This document shows positions 1-7,353 of a stretch of 64,000 nucleotides of DNA, one piece after another. The position numbers and the translations under genes are program-made. The DNA is taken from the NCBI RefSeq assembly GCF_003626635.1, contig NZ_RAZT01000014.1, positions 97,493-161,492 on the forward strand. The letters are read 5' to 3'. Source of the stretch: Micromonospora musae. Its GTDB lineage: Bacteria > Actinomycetota > Actinomycetes > Mycobacteriales > Micromonosporaceae. Positions within the stretch are counted from its first letter, which is position 1; every line of letters starts with the position of its first letter. The notes under the pieces were generated by a model, which did no database searches, had not been told where the DNA came from, and worked only from the letters and a program-made list of their open reading frames with translations.

Positions 1-6
1 AGCGGG

Positions 7-1110
7 ATGCGCGGCGTGGCCGCCGTTCCGTCGTACGTCGTGATGCAGCCGACCACTCTCTGCAATCTGGACTGCGCCTACTGCTACCTGCCGCTGCGGG
101 CCGCCGACCGGCGGATGCCGGTCTCGGTGGCCGAGGCGGTGGCCGCGTCGGTAAACCCGTGGTCGGCCTCCGGGCGGTTCTCGGTGGTGTGGCACGGCGG
201 TGAGCCCCTGGCGGCCGGCCGGGAGCACCTGGCGGCGCTGCTGGCGCCGTTCGATCCTCGGGTCGAGCACCACGTGCAGACCAACGCGACGCTCATCGAC
301 GACGAGTGGTGCGACTTCTTCGTGGCTCACCAGGTGCGGGTGAGCGTGAGCGTGGACGGCCCCCGGGAGCGCAACGGTGACCGGGTCACCCGGGGCGGCC
401 GGCCGGCGTACGACCGGATCCTGCGCGGGGTGGCGGCGCTGCGCCGGCGCGGGCTGCCCTTCTCCGCGCTCGCGGTCGTCTCCCGTCCGACGCCCGGGCT
501 CGCCGCGGAGCTGTACGAGTACTTCCTCGACCTGGGCTGTGACGTGCTCGGCGTCAACATCGAGGAGACCGAGGGAGTCAACACCCGCGACAACGCGCAC
601 GAGGCGGCCGATGTGACGGCCTTCTGGGCCGAGCTGGTGGCGGCGTGGCGTCGGGAGCCCCGGATCCACCTGCGCGAGGTCGAGTGGACCCTGCGGTACG
701 CGGCAGCGGTCCTGGACGGTGTGGCGGACGATGTGCTGCCCCGTCAGCTGGATCCGATCCCCACGATCGGGCACGACGGCTCGGTCACCGTGCTCTCACC
801 GGAGTTGGCCGGCTTCACCGACCCGAGGTACGACGACTTCAGCAGCGGCAACGTGCTGGAGACCCCGCTGGCCGAGATCCTGGCCGGCGCGGAGCGGACG
901 CCCTGGGTGGGCGAGTTCCTCGACGGTGTCGAGGCGTGCCGCTCCAGCTGTCCCTACTTCGGCTTCTGTGGTGGTGGCCACGCCGCCAACCGCTACTTCG
1001 AGCTGGGGCGTTTCGACGGTACGGAGACCGAGCACTGCCGCAACAGCAAGATCCGCCTATTGGAGGGAGTGTTGGAGCATGCCCGAGACCACCAGTCACC
1101 GGCAGCCTGA
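7..1110 (+). CDS. amcB: radical SAM cyclophane-forming peptide maturase (AmcB type)
   Basis: A 367-residue radical SAM enzyme. The CX3CX2C [4Fe-4S]/SAM motif is visible as CNLDCAYC (C19, C23, C26). It is followed by a WHGGEPL motif and a C-terminal cysteine set (C311, C315, C321, C344) typical of the SPASM/twitch region of peptide-modifying radical SAM enzymes. The gene directly downstream, overlapping by 32 bases, encodes a short peptide ending in an aromatic/Asn-rich core, so the substrate is almost certainly that peptide. Known members of this group join an aromatic ring to the beta carbon of a residue two positions on, giving three-residue cyclophanes. The name AmcB is from memory of the AmcA/AmcB family. 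The ATG at 7 lies at the window edge, so an upstream partner gene cannot be excluded. Confidence 0.88.
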   Translation: MRGVAAVPSYVVMQPTTLCNLDCAYCYLPLRAADRRMPVSVAEAVAASVNPWSASGRFSVVWHGGEPLAAGREHLAALLAPFDPRVEHHVQTNATLIDDEWCDFFVAHQVRVSVSVDGPRERNGDRVTRGGRPAYDRILRGVAALRRRGLPFSALAVVSRPTPGLAAELYEYFLDLGCDVLGVNIEETEGVNTRDNAHEAADVTAFWAELVAAWRREPRIHLREVEWTLRYAAAVLDGVADDVLPRQLDPIPTIGHDGSVTVLSPELAGFTDPRYDDFSSGNVLETPLAEILAGAERTPWVGEFLDGVEACRSSCPYFGFCGGGHAANRYFELGRFDGTETEHCRNSKIRLLEGVLEHARDHQSPAA

Positions 1111-1315
1111 GCGCGCGGCGGTTGCCGCTCCCACAGGGGTTGCCGAGCGGGTGCGGGACGCCGCCCCGGGGCTCAACGCTCTGCTGCGCGAGGCGGAGAC
1201 CGCGCGTCAGCTCCGGTCGGAGGTGGCGGGGGCGAGTGAGTCGGGCGCTGTCTGCGCCTGGAACCACTTCGAGAACATCCCGACGTTCTACAACTGGAAC
1301 AACCGGCCGCGCTGA
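1079..1315 (+). CDS. amcA: cyclophane RiPP precursor peptide (AmcA type)
   Basis: A 78-residue peptide starting at the ATG at 1079 inside the 3' end of the maturase gene, in another frame, with a ggaggg ribosome-binding site about 10 bases upstream. The same frame is open much further upstream, but only this short product makes sense. Residues 1-56 are a hydrophilic, Ala/Arg-rich leader; the C-terminus is CAWNHFENIPTFYNWNNRPR. The core holds several aromatic-X-Asn/His triplets (WNH, FEN, FYN, WNN), which are candidate three-residue cyclophane sites. No protease or transporter gene is visible inside the window. That this core is ring-modified is inferred from the family, not seen. Confidence 0.85.
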   Translation: MPETTSHRQPERAAVAAPTGVAERVRDAAPGLNALLREAETARQLRSEVAGASESGAVCAWNHFENIPTFYNWNNRPR

Positions 1316-1330
1316 TAAGCGCGATACCGG

Positions 1331-1374
1331 GATCAGGGGCCTGTCCGGCGTGTCGGCACGGCAGGTCCCTGATC
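1331..1374. terminator. stem-loop after precursor gene
   Basis: Inverted repeat with arms gatcaggggcctg and caggtccctgatc (12 of 13 positions pair). It lies 15 bases after the precursor stop and before the convergent DUF3073 gene. No clear T-run follows, so factor-independent termination is possible but not certain. Confidence 0.6.
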
Positions 1375-1450
1375 GTCGGTCATTACACCGCTGCGAGCGG
1401 GCACATGCGTGAGCACGCGGGGCTACCGCGTGCTCAGCTGCGTCGAGAGG

Positions 1451-1666
1451 TCAGCGGGTCGGACGGACCCAGGGATCCGGGTCGTCGTCCGCGTGATCCT
1501 CATCATCGTCGTCGACATACTCTTTGTAGTCGTCGTCGAAGTTGTGCTCAGACTTACCAGCACCCGCCAGTTCACGCTGCAAGGCGGTGAGGTCGGTGTT
1601 CGGGGAGTGGTACTTCAACTCCCGCGCCACCTTCGTCTGCTTGGCCTTAGCACGGCCGCGCCCCAT
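1451..1666 (-). CDS. DUF3073 family protein
   Basis: A 71-residue protein beginning MGRGRAKAKQTKVARELKYH, the conserved N-terminus of the actinobacterial DUF3073 family. It ends in an Asp/Glu-rich, very acidic tail and a final WVRP-type segment. The start at 1666 is chosen over an in-frame start at 1729 because it has a strong gaggggg ribosome-binding site 7 bases upstream and matches the family start. Basic head, acidic tail; no membrane segment. The function of the family is unknown to me. It stands alone, convergent with the peptide cassette. Confidence 0.9.
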   Translation of the reverse strand: MGRGRAKAKQTKVARELKYHSPNTDLTALQRELAGAGKSEHNFDDDYKEYVDDDDEDHADDDPDPWVRPTR

Positions 1667-1933
1667 GGCTCGACCCCCTCGCACAGAATGCGGGGCAGCC
1701 CGAAGGCGGGCCCCGATGACGTCAGGCATCTCTCGTGGCTCTTACGGTACATGGGGATGCCACCGTTCGGCACCTCGGGTTACCGTCTACCGGCCCTGCG
1801 CGTCGCGGTGGTCCGGCCGTCACCCAGTGTACCCGGTAAGGAGCGGAATCGTGAGCGCCCGTGACACCGGGCAAAGCGCCACGAAACTGACCTCGGCCTC
1901 AGCGTAACGGCCCGCCGTACGGTTCGGGGCCTT

Positions 1934-1965
1934 CCGGGGGCGGATCGGACCCGCTCCGCCCCCGG
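1934..1965 (-). terminator. terminator of valine dehydrogenase gene
   Basis: Perfect 11-bp inverted repeat ccgggggcgga / tccgcccccgg with a 10-base loop, 10 bases past the stop codon of the minus-strand dehydrogenase gene. The rest of the 1667-1974 stretch is the upstream region of the DUF3073 gene and shows nothing else I recognise. Confidence 0.65.
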
Positions 1966-1974
1966 ACACCGGGC

Positions 1975-3057
1975 TCAGGGCAGGTGGATCGTGCGCAGAC
2001 GGCCCACGTCGGCCATCCGCCGCTCGGCCAACCGGTCCGCCGCCACCGCCGGCGGGACCCCCTCGGCGTCGGCGAGCTTGAGGATCTCCCGGGTGGTGTC
2101 GTAGATCCGGGTGGCCCGCATCTTGGCCCGCTCGAAGTTGAAGCCCTCGATCTCGTCGGCGACCTGGATCACACCACCGGCGTTGACCACGTAGTCCGGC
2201 GCGTAGAGGATGCCCCGATCGGCCAGCAGCTTCTCGATCCCGGAGTGCGCGAGCTGGTTGTTCGCCGCACCGGCGACCACCTTCGCCCGCAGGGCCGGCA
2301 CGGTCTCGTCGTTCAGCGCTCCGCCGAGCGCGCAGGGGGCGTACACGTCGAGGTCCGAGGCGACCAGCAGGGAGATGTCGTCCAGCAGGGTGACCTGCGG
2401 GTGGGTCGTCCGAGCCCACTCGAGCGCCCGCGGGTTGACGTCGGTGGCCACCACCTCGGCGCCGTCGTCGAGCAGGTGCCCGACCAGGTACTTGCCGACC
2501 TTGCCCAGGCCGGCCACGCCGACCCGCTTGCCGTGCAGCGTGGGCGCGCCCCAGACGTGCTCGGCGGCCGCCCGCATGCCCTGGAAGACGCCCCAGGCGG
2601 TCAGGATGGAGGAGTCACCGGCGCCGCCGTGCTCGACGCTGCGGCCGGTCACGTAGCGGGTCTCCCGGGCGATCACGTCCATGTCCGGCACGTAGGTGCC
2701 GACGTCGCACGCGGTGTAGTAGCGCCCGCCCAGCGACTCGACGAAGCGGCCGTACGCGCGCAGCAGCGCCTCCGACTTGATCTGCTCCGGGTCACCCCAG
2801 ATGACGGCCTTGCCGCCGCCCAGGTCCAGCCCGGCGAGCGCGTTCTTGTACGCCATGCCCCGGGACAGGTCCAGCACGTCGGCGAGGGCGGCCTCCTCGT
2901 TCGCGTACGGGTAGAAGCGGGTGCCGCCGAGCGCGGGCCCCAGCGCGGTGGAGTAGATCCCGATGATCGCCTTGAGGCCGGTCTGCTTGTCCTGGCAGAA
3001 GACGACCTCTTCGTGCCCGGTCGATCCGGGGTCGTCGGTGCTGGCGAATACGCCCAT
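1975..3057 (-). CDS. vdh: valine (Glu/Leu/Phe/Val family) dehydrogenase
   Basis: A 360-residue NAD-dependent amino acid dehydrogenase: reversible oxidative deamination of branched-chain amino acids to 2-oxo acids, supplying branched-chain acyl-CoA precursors. The N-terminal catalytic domain has GPALGGTRFYPY and the lysines of MAYKNALAGLDLGGGK (about K71 and K83). A Rossmann fold follows, with GVAGLGKVGKYL near 180-191. Length and motifs match Streptomyces-type valine dehydrogenases; leucine or phenylalanine preference cannot be excluded from sequence. Monocistronic, divergent from the gene at 3226, with a terminator hairpin after the stop. Confidence 0.9.
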   Translation of the reverse strand: MGVFASTDDPGSTGHEEVVFCQDKQTGLKAIIGIYSTALGPALGGTRFYPYANEEAALADVLDLSRGMAYKNALAGLDLGGGKAVIWGDPEQIKSEALLRAYGRFVESLGGRYYTACDVGTYVPDMDVIARETRYVTGRSVEHGGAGDSSILTAWGVFQGMRAAAEHVWGAPTLHGKRVGVAGLGKVGKYLVGHLLDDGAEVVATDVNPRALEWARTTHPQVTLLDDISLLVASDLDVYAPCALGGALNDETVPALRAKVVAGAANNQLAHSGIEKLLADRGILYAPDYVVNAGGVIQVADEIEGFNFERAKMRATRIYDTTREILKLADAEGVPPAVAADRLAERRMADVGRLRTIHLP

Positions 3058-3225
3058 GACTGGCTCCTGGTTTCGGTGCGTCCTTGTGGGACGCGGACCT
3101 GACGGACGCCGGCGGGGATACTGCCGGTGAGTTGAGCCTAATATCGGCCGCCGGCAGCCTCTCGCCCACGGCGTGCTGGTGGGCGCTGGCCGCGGTGAGG
3201 GCGGTGTTCATGGGAGGATCGCGCC

Positions 3226-4065
3226 GTGCCGTCGCTCTTCGCTTCTTACCTGCGCGTGTACGAGCCGCTGACCGCCTTCGACCGGGATCGCCAGTCGTAC
3301 TGGCGGCGATACGTGTCCGAAGGGCGGGCGGTCGCCCCGGTTGAGGGGCCGGGCCGGCAGCGGACGGCGGTGATCGAGGCGCTCGGCGCCGGCTGGACGC
3401 GCCTGCCGGACCTGCCCGAGGAGGCGTACGTCCTGGAGACGGAGGAGACGCTGCTGGTCTGCCCGTGGAACCTGCGGATCCGGGTGGCCGAGGCGGCGCT
3501 CAGCGCCCGGGACGGTGTTCCGCCGGTGCTCGCCGACGCCTTCGTGCCCCCGGTGCTCGCCGGCCAGGCCAAAGCGGTGGTGGACGACTGGCGCAGCGGC
3601 GCCCGGGTGCTGGAGCACGGTGTGCCCCGGCTGCACGAGCAGATCGCCACCTGGGGAGTGCCGCTGCGGTGGTTCGTCCTGTTCGACCCCGAGGAGCGGG
3701 AGCTGGTCACCGGCCCGGGCCGGCGGGCGTTGCGCTACCGGACGGAGATCTCCAACGCGCGGCGGCGGTCGTCGCGGGCGTTGGCGGTGTTGCGCAAGTC
3801 CGTCGGCGAGGCGCCGATCACCGAGGCGGTCGAGGAGGCCGCTCGCTGGCTGGAGGAGTTCCACCCGCGGTCGATGGTGGAGCTGGACTACGGCGGCCTG
3901 GTCGAGCTGCTGCCGGACGAGACGCTCTCCGCCGACGACTCGCCGGAGCTGGTCGCGGCGGGTCTGGCCGGGCTCTCCCGGGGTGAGGCCGAGGAGGCGT
4001 CGGCCGCGTACGACAAGCTGGTCGCGCGGTGGCGGGCCGTGCAGTTGCTGGAGAGATGCAACTAA
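3226..4065 (+). CDS. conserved actinobacterial protein of unknown function
   Basis: A 279-residue soluble protein with a GTG start at 3226 behind a clear gggagga ribosome-binding site (3212-3218). It has no signal peptide or membrane segment. It is rich in Arg, Glu and Trp and contains an RYRTEISNARRRSSRALAVL segment in its second half. It sits just upstream of bldC, as similar proteins do in other actinomycetes as far as I recall, but no function is known to me. The divergent arrangement with valine dehydrogenase leaves about 170 bases for both promoters. Confidence 0.75.
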   Translation: MPSLFASYLRVYEPLTAFDRDRQSYWRRYVSEGRAVAPVEGPGRQRTAVIEALGAGWTRLPDLPEEAYVLETEETLLVCPWNLRIRVAEAALSARDGVPPVLADAFVPPVLAGQAKAVVDDWRSGARVLEHGVPRLHEQIATWGVPLRWFVLFDPEERELVTGPGRRALRYRTEISNARRRSSRALAVLRKSVGEAPITEAVEEAARWLEEFHPRSMVELDYGGLVELLPDETLSADDSPELVAAGLAGLSRGEAEEASAAYDKLVARWRAVQLLERCN

Positions 4066-4315
4066 GACATATCAGTCACAGAGCGCTCCCAAGGCGAGGA
4101 GTGCTCGTAGTTGATGCTTCACGAACCGTGATCATGAGTCCGAATAAGGTACTTTCTGCCGCATAAAAGTCGCATAAATCGGGCATGGTTCATCCGTCCG
4201 TCTAGGGACGTTCGGCCGTTCGGCCCATGTCGGACATCGGGGACTAGCCGGACCATGGGAGACGCGTCGGCCGGCGGGACCCCGGCCGATGTCTATACAT
4301 GTGGAGGAGTGACCG
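4066..4315 (+). promoter_or_regulatory. bldC upstream region with leader hairpin
   Basis: About 250 bases between the gene ending at 4065 and bldC. It holds a short A/T-rich patch (ataaaagtcgcataaatc) that is unusual here. Close to the gene is an 8-bp perfect stem, tcggccgg / ccggccga (4267-4289). A ggagg ribosome-binding site lies just before the ATG at 4316. The promoter is not identifiable with confidence. Confidence 0.4.
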
Positions 4316-4525
4316 ATGGCATCGCGAACGCACGAACCAGAGCCGCTACTCACACCGGCCGAGGTGGCGTCGATGTTCCGTGTCGACCCGAAGACGGTGA
4401 CCCGGTGGGCCAAGGCGGGCAAGCTGTCCGCCATCCGCACCCTCGGCGGTCACCGCCGGTACCGCGAGTCGGAGGTCAGGGCCCTGCTGCAGGGGCAGAT
4501 TCCCCAGCAGCGCCAGGGAGACTGA
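4316..4525 (+). CDS. bldC: developmental regulator BldC (MerR-like)
   Basis: A 69-residue single-domain DNA-binding protein. The helix-turn-helix region reads LTPAEVASMFRVDPKTVTRW, followed by the GGHRRYRESEVRALL wing/helix. It is nearly identical to Streptomyces BldC, which binds direct repeats cooperatively and holds back the start of development. Unlike true MerR proteins it has no effector or dimerisation domain, as expected for BldC. The ATG has a good gtggaggag ribosome-binding site. A strong hairpin terminator follows. Confidence 0.95.
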   Translation: MASRTHEPEPLLTPAEVASMFRVDPKTVTRWAKAGKLSAIRTLGGHRRYRESEVRALLQGQIPQQRQGD

Positions 4526-4548
4526 GCCGGCACCACGTGTCGACGAAC

Positions 4549-4578
4549 AAGGGCGGTGGACCTCGGTCCGCCGCCCTT
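4549..4578. terminator. bidirectional terminator after bldC
   Basis: 14-bp stem aagggcggtggacc / ggtccgccgccctt (one T-G pair) with a 2-base loop, between bldC and the convergent F420-enzyme gene. A-rich on one side and T-rich on the other, so it can serve both genes. Confidence 0.85.
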
Positions 4579-4586
4579 ACTCGTGT

Positions 4587-4970
4587 TCATGCCTCGGTCA
4601 AGGTGATCCGGATGCCGACCGTGCCGGCCTCGCCCCGGCGGAACCGGCTGCCCAACAGCGTGAGCCGGCCCAGCAGGCGGTACTTCTGCTTCAGCAGGCC
4701 ACGGATCCGAAGGCTGCCCGCGTGGTCGTAGAGGCTCGCGTGAGCCGGCACCGAGCTGCCCTGCGGGCGCCCCCGTACGTCGCACGGCCCCACGGTCACC
4801 GTGCCGTTGTTGCGGATTCGCTTCACCTTGCCGGAATCCGCAGCCGTCCAGACCGCCAGGCCGTCGCCGTCGCGCACCGACCAGACCGGAGTCGAGACCG
4901 CCCGACCGTCCCTGCGGAACGTCGTGAGCAGGATGTACTTCTCCGCCGAGAGGCGATCCAGCATCTCCAC
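4587..4970 (-). CDS. PPOX-class F420-dependent oxidoreductase
   Basis: A 127-residue split beta-barrel flavin/deazaflavin protein. The N-terminal LDRLSAEKYILLTTFRRDG and STPVWSVRDG segments, then ADSGKVKRIRNNGTVTV, match the mycobacterial Rv2061-like PPOX family that uses coenzyme F420. It probably reduces an unidentified substrate with reduced F420 in the cytosol. The length is normal for the family. Convergent with bldC and sharing its terminator; no operon partner is seen. Confidence 0.82.
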   Translation of the reverse strand: MEMLDRLSAEKYILLTTFRRDGRAVSTPVWSVRDGDGLAVWTAADSGKVKRIRNNGTVTVGPCDVRGRPQGSSVPAHASLYDHAGSLRIRGLLKQKYRLLGRLTLLGSRFRRGEAGTVGIRITLTEA

Positions 4971-5127
4971 GCCGCCAGGATAAGGCCGTACGGCTGACTG
5001 ACCGACCGGATAGCCCGAACCGTGTCACGGCGCGCCGCGTACCAGTCGAGAAGGGCCTGACCTGCGACGGAACCCTCGGCGCTCGGCTGATCTGGACGAG
5101 GGCTCCGCCGCCGGTCTGCCCGGTGAC

Positions 5128-5424
5128 TCAGACCTGGACGGTCGGGGGCAGCGGCTCCGGCGGGATGCCGCCGTCGCCGTCGACGATCTCGTCCGGGGTG
5201 CCGTCCTCATCGAGGTCCACCATGGTGACGTCCACCGCGCCGTCGTGGTCGGTGTCGAACTGGAACAGGTCGGCCTTCCCGTCGCCGTCGGTGTCGGCCA
5301 CCCACACGTCGGTCCGGCCGTCGTTGTTGGTGTCCGCACGCAGCAGGTCGACCCGCTCGTTCCCCCGGGTCTCCACCGTCTCGGTGGTCTCCGCGTCCGC
5401 GACGCCCTTGGTTGCCTCAGTCAT
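5128..5424 (-). CDS. acidic Asp-rich calcium-loop repeat protein
   Basis: A 98-residue, strongly acidic protein. The start at 5424 is preferred to one at 5454 because aagga lies 7 bases upstream. The middle and C-terminal part holds about four tandem loops of the form DTNNDGRTD, DTDGDGKAD, DTDHDGAVD, DLDEDGTPD. These are the D-x-D-x-D-G calcium-binding pattern seen in thrombospondin type 3, dockerin and EF-hand loops. No signal peptide, lipobox or membrane segment is visible, so if it binds calcium it may do so inside the cell. Standalone gene; exact family not known to me. Confidence 0.75.
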   Translation of the reverse strand: MTEATKGVADAETTETVETRGNERVDLLRADTNNDGRTDVWVADTDGDGKADLFQFDTDHDGAVDVTMVDLDEDGTPDEIVDGDGGIPPEPLPPTVQV

Positions 5425-5586
5425 CGGCTGGTCCTTCCCTGAAGTTGACGGCACTCTCGTACCCGATCCGCCGCGCCCCCACGCGGGGCGCCGCGATCGG
5501 GGCTCTTAGGGTCGCACCATGAGGCAGTGGAGCGGACCGTCGGTCGCGGGTGATCCCCGCGCCGCCGTCGGGCGCAGCGGGGAGGC

Positions 5587-6447
5587 ATGGTGAGCGATCG
5601 GTTCGTCGTGATCGGAGCCGGCACGATGGGGCTCGGCATCGCGTACGTGGCGGCAGGCGCCGGATACGCCGTCGAGCTGGTGGAGGTCGACGCCGACCGG
5701 GGCGCGGCGGCCGTCGCCCGGCTCGGCGGGCTGTGGGAGCGGGCGGTCGAGCGCGGCAAGCTCACCGCCGACCAGGCGGAGGCGAACCGCGCCCGGGTGA
5801 CGCTGCGCGCCGCCCTCGCCGAGGCGGCCGAGGGGCCGGACGTGGTGGTGGAGGCGGTGCCGGAGCGGCTCGACCTCAAACGCGCGGTGCTGCGTGACGC
5901 CGAGACGTTGCGTCCGGCGTTGCTGGGCAGCAACACGTCGAGCATCGCCATCGGTGCGCTCGCCGCCGACCTGACCCGCCCGGAGAGCTTCGTCGGGTTG
6001 CACTTCTTCAACCCCGTCTGGGCGATGGCCCTGCTCGAGGTCGTGGTCGGCCCGGCCACCACCGAGGAGACCACCGCGGCGGCCGTCGCGCTCGCCGGTC
6101 GGCTCGGCAAGGACCCCGTCGTCGTACGCGACATGCCGGGCTTCGCCACCTCGCGGCTCGGCGTCACGCTCGGCCTGGAGGCGATCCGGATGGTCGCCGA
6201 CGGAGTGGCCAGCCCCGCCGACATCGACAAGGCGATGGTGCTCGGCTACCGGCACCCCATCGGGCCGCTGGAGCTGACCGACCTGGTCGGGCTCGACGTC
6301 CGGCTGGACATCGCCCGCACCCTGCAGGCCGCCTACGGGGACCGGTTCGCGCCGCCGCCGCTGCTGGTGGAGATGGTCGCCGCCGGACGGCTGGGCAAGA
6401 AGTCCGGCCAGGGCTTCTACTCCTGGGAAGGCGGCGTGAAGCAGTGA
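5587..6447 (+). CDS. 3-hydroxyacyl-CoA (hydroxybutyryl-CoA) dehydrogenase
   Basis: A 286-residue NAD-dependent dehydrogenase that interconverts 3-hydroxyacyl-CoA and 3-oxoacyl-CoA. The N-terminal Rossmann motif VVIGAGTMGLGIA, then SNTSSIAI, the catalytic region HFFNPVWAMALLEVV (His-Glu pair region) and the C-terminal helical domain with MVLGYRHPIGPLELTDLVGLD are all present. Length matches the HbdH/PaaH-like short form. The following gene encodes an enoyl-CoA hydratase, so the pair supplies two successive beta-oxidation steps, for fatty acids or aromatic acid breakdown. Confidence 0.9.
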   Translation: MVSDRFVVIGAGTMGLGIAYVAAGAGYAVELVEVDADRGAAAVARLGGLWERAVERGKLTADQAEANRARVTLRAALAEAAEGPDVVVEAVPERLDLKRAVLRDAETLRPALLGSNTSSIAIGALAADLTRPESFVGLHFFNPVWAMALLEVVVGPATTEETTAAAVALAGRLGKDPVVVRDMPGFATSRLGVTLGLEAIRMVADGVASPADIDKAMVLGYRHPIGPLELTDLVGLDVRLDIARTLQAAYGDRFAPPPLLVEMVAAGRLGKKSGQGFYSWEGGVKQ

Positions 6448-6490
6448 GCGCGAGGAGTGAGCTTGCGAGCCCCGCAGTCGCGAACGGAGG
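6445..6490 (+). repeat. stop-codon-linked intergenic repeat
   Basis: The spacer begins with the dehydrogenase stop codon and reads tgagcgcgaggagtgagc, then ttgcgagc and gtcgcgaacggagg. A relative beginning tgagcgagagagggagg starts exactly at the crtI stop (minus strand, 15580 downward). This looks like a repeated linker family; here it also supplies the ggagg for the next gene. Confidence 0.45.
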
Positions 6491-6499
6491 GTGGGCGCG

Positions 6500-7243
6500 G
6501 TGAGCGGAGTACGGATCGAGGAACACCCCGACCGGCTGGTGGTGACCCTGGACCGGCCGGAGAAGCGCAACGCCATCGACGCCGACCTGATCGCCGAGCT
6601 GCACGCGGTCTGCGCCGAGCTGGAGGCCCGCCCCCGGCTGCTGCTGCTCACCGGCGGAACGGAGGGCATCTTCGCCGGCGGCGCCGACATCGGGCAGCTG
6701 CGTGAGCGGGGCCGGCTGGACGCCCTCGCCGCCATCAACTCGGCCGCCTTCGCCCGGATCCGGGCGCTGCCGATGCCTACCGTCGCCGCCGTGGACGGGC
6801 CGGCGCTGGGCGGTGGGGCCGAGCTGGCGTACGCCTGCGACCTGCGGATCTGCACCGAGCGTGCGGTCTTCGGCCAGCCCGAGGTGCGGCTGGGCATCCT
6901 GGCCGGCGCCGGCGCGACCCACCGGCTCCCCGCGCTGATCGGTGAGGCCCGAGCCAAGGAGCTGCTCTTCACCGGGCGGCGGGTCGACGCGGCGGAGGCG
7001 CTCCGGATCGGGTTGGTCAACCGGGTCGTCGCGGAGCCGGGCGAGCTGCTGCCGACCGCGCACGGCCTGCTCGACGAGATGGCCAAGGGTTCCGCGCTCG
7101 CCCTGCGGCTGACCAAACTGGCGGTGGACGCCCCTACGGCCGCTCATCCTCAGCTCGACCTGGTCAGCCAGGCGGTGCTCTTCGAGGACGAGGAGAAGCG
7201 TCGCCGGATGACCGAGTTCCTCGAGCGCAGAAGCGCCCGCTGA
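6500..7243 (+). CDS. enoyl-CoA hydratase/isomerase
   Basis: A 247-residue crotonase-fold enzyme adding water to 2-enoyl-CoA. The oxyanion-hole segment GPALGGGAELAYACDLRI and the FGQPEVRLGILAGAGATHRL segment carry both catalytic glutamates of true hydratases (E of GGGAEL and of GQPEV). A GTG at 6491 is in frame, but the ggagg at 6486-6490 would touch it; the GTG at 6500 has a 9-base spacing and is chosen. Likely co-transcribed with the dehydrogenase 50 bases upstream. Confidence 0.88.
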   Translation: MSGVRIEEHPDRLVVTLDRPEKRNAIDADLIAELHAVCAELEARPRLLLLTGGTEGIFAGGADIGQLRERGRLDALAAINSAAFARIRALPMPTVAAVDGPALGGGAELAYACDLRICTERAVFGQPEVRLGILAGAGATHRLPALIGEARAKELLFTGRRVDAAEALRIGLVNRVVAEPGELLPTAHGLLDEMAKGSALALRLTKLAVDAPTAAHPQLDLVSQAVLFEDEEKRRRMTEFLERRSAR

Positions 7244-7299
7244 CACACCCGCCAGGCCCCTCCGCCGCCACGTCGAGCGGTCCGGGGGCCGGACGACGA

Positions 7300-7331
7300 A
7301 ACGGCCGCACCGGTTGCCCGGTGCGGCCGTT
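7300..7331. terminator. bidirectional terminator
   Basis: Perfect 14-bp stem aacggccgcaccgg / ccggtgcggccgtt with a 4-base loop, between the hydratase gene and the convergent lipoprotein gene. A/T-rich flanks fit an intrinsic terminator in both directions. Confidence 0.88.
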
Positions 7332-7353
7332 CTCGTCGATCGCGTTGCCGCGC

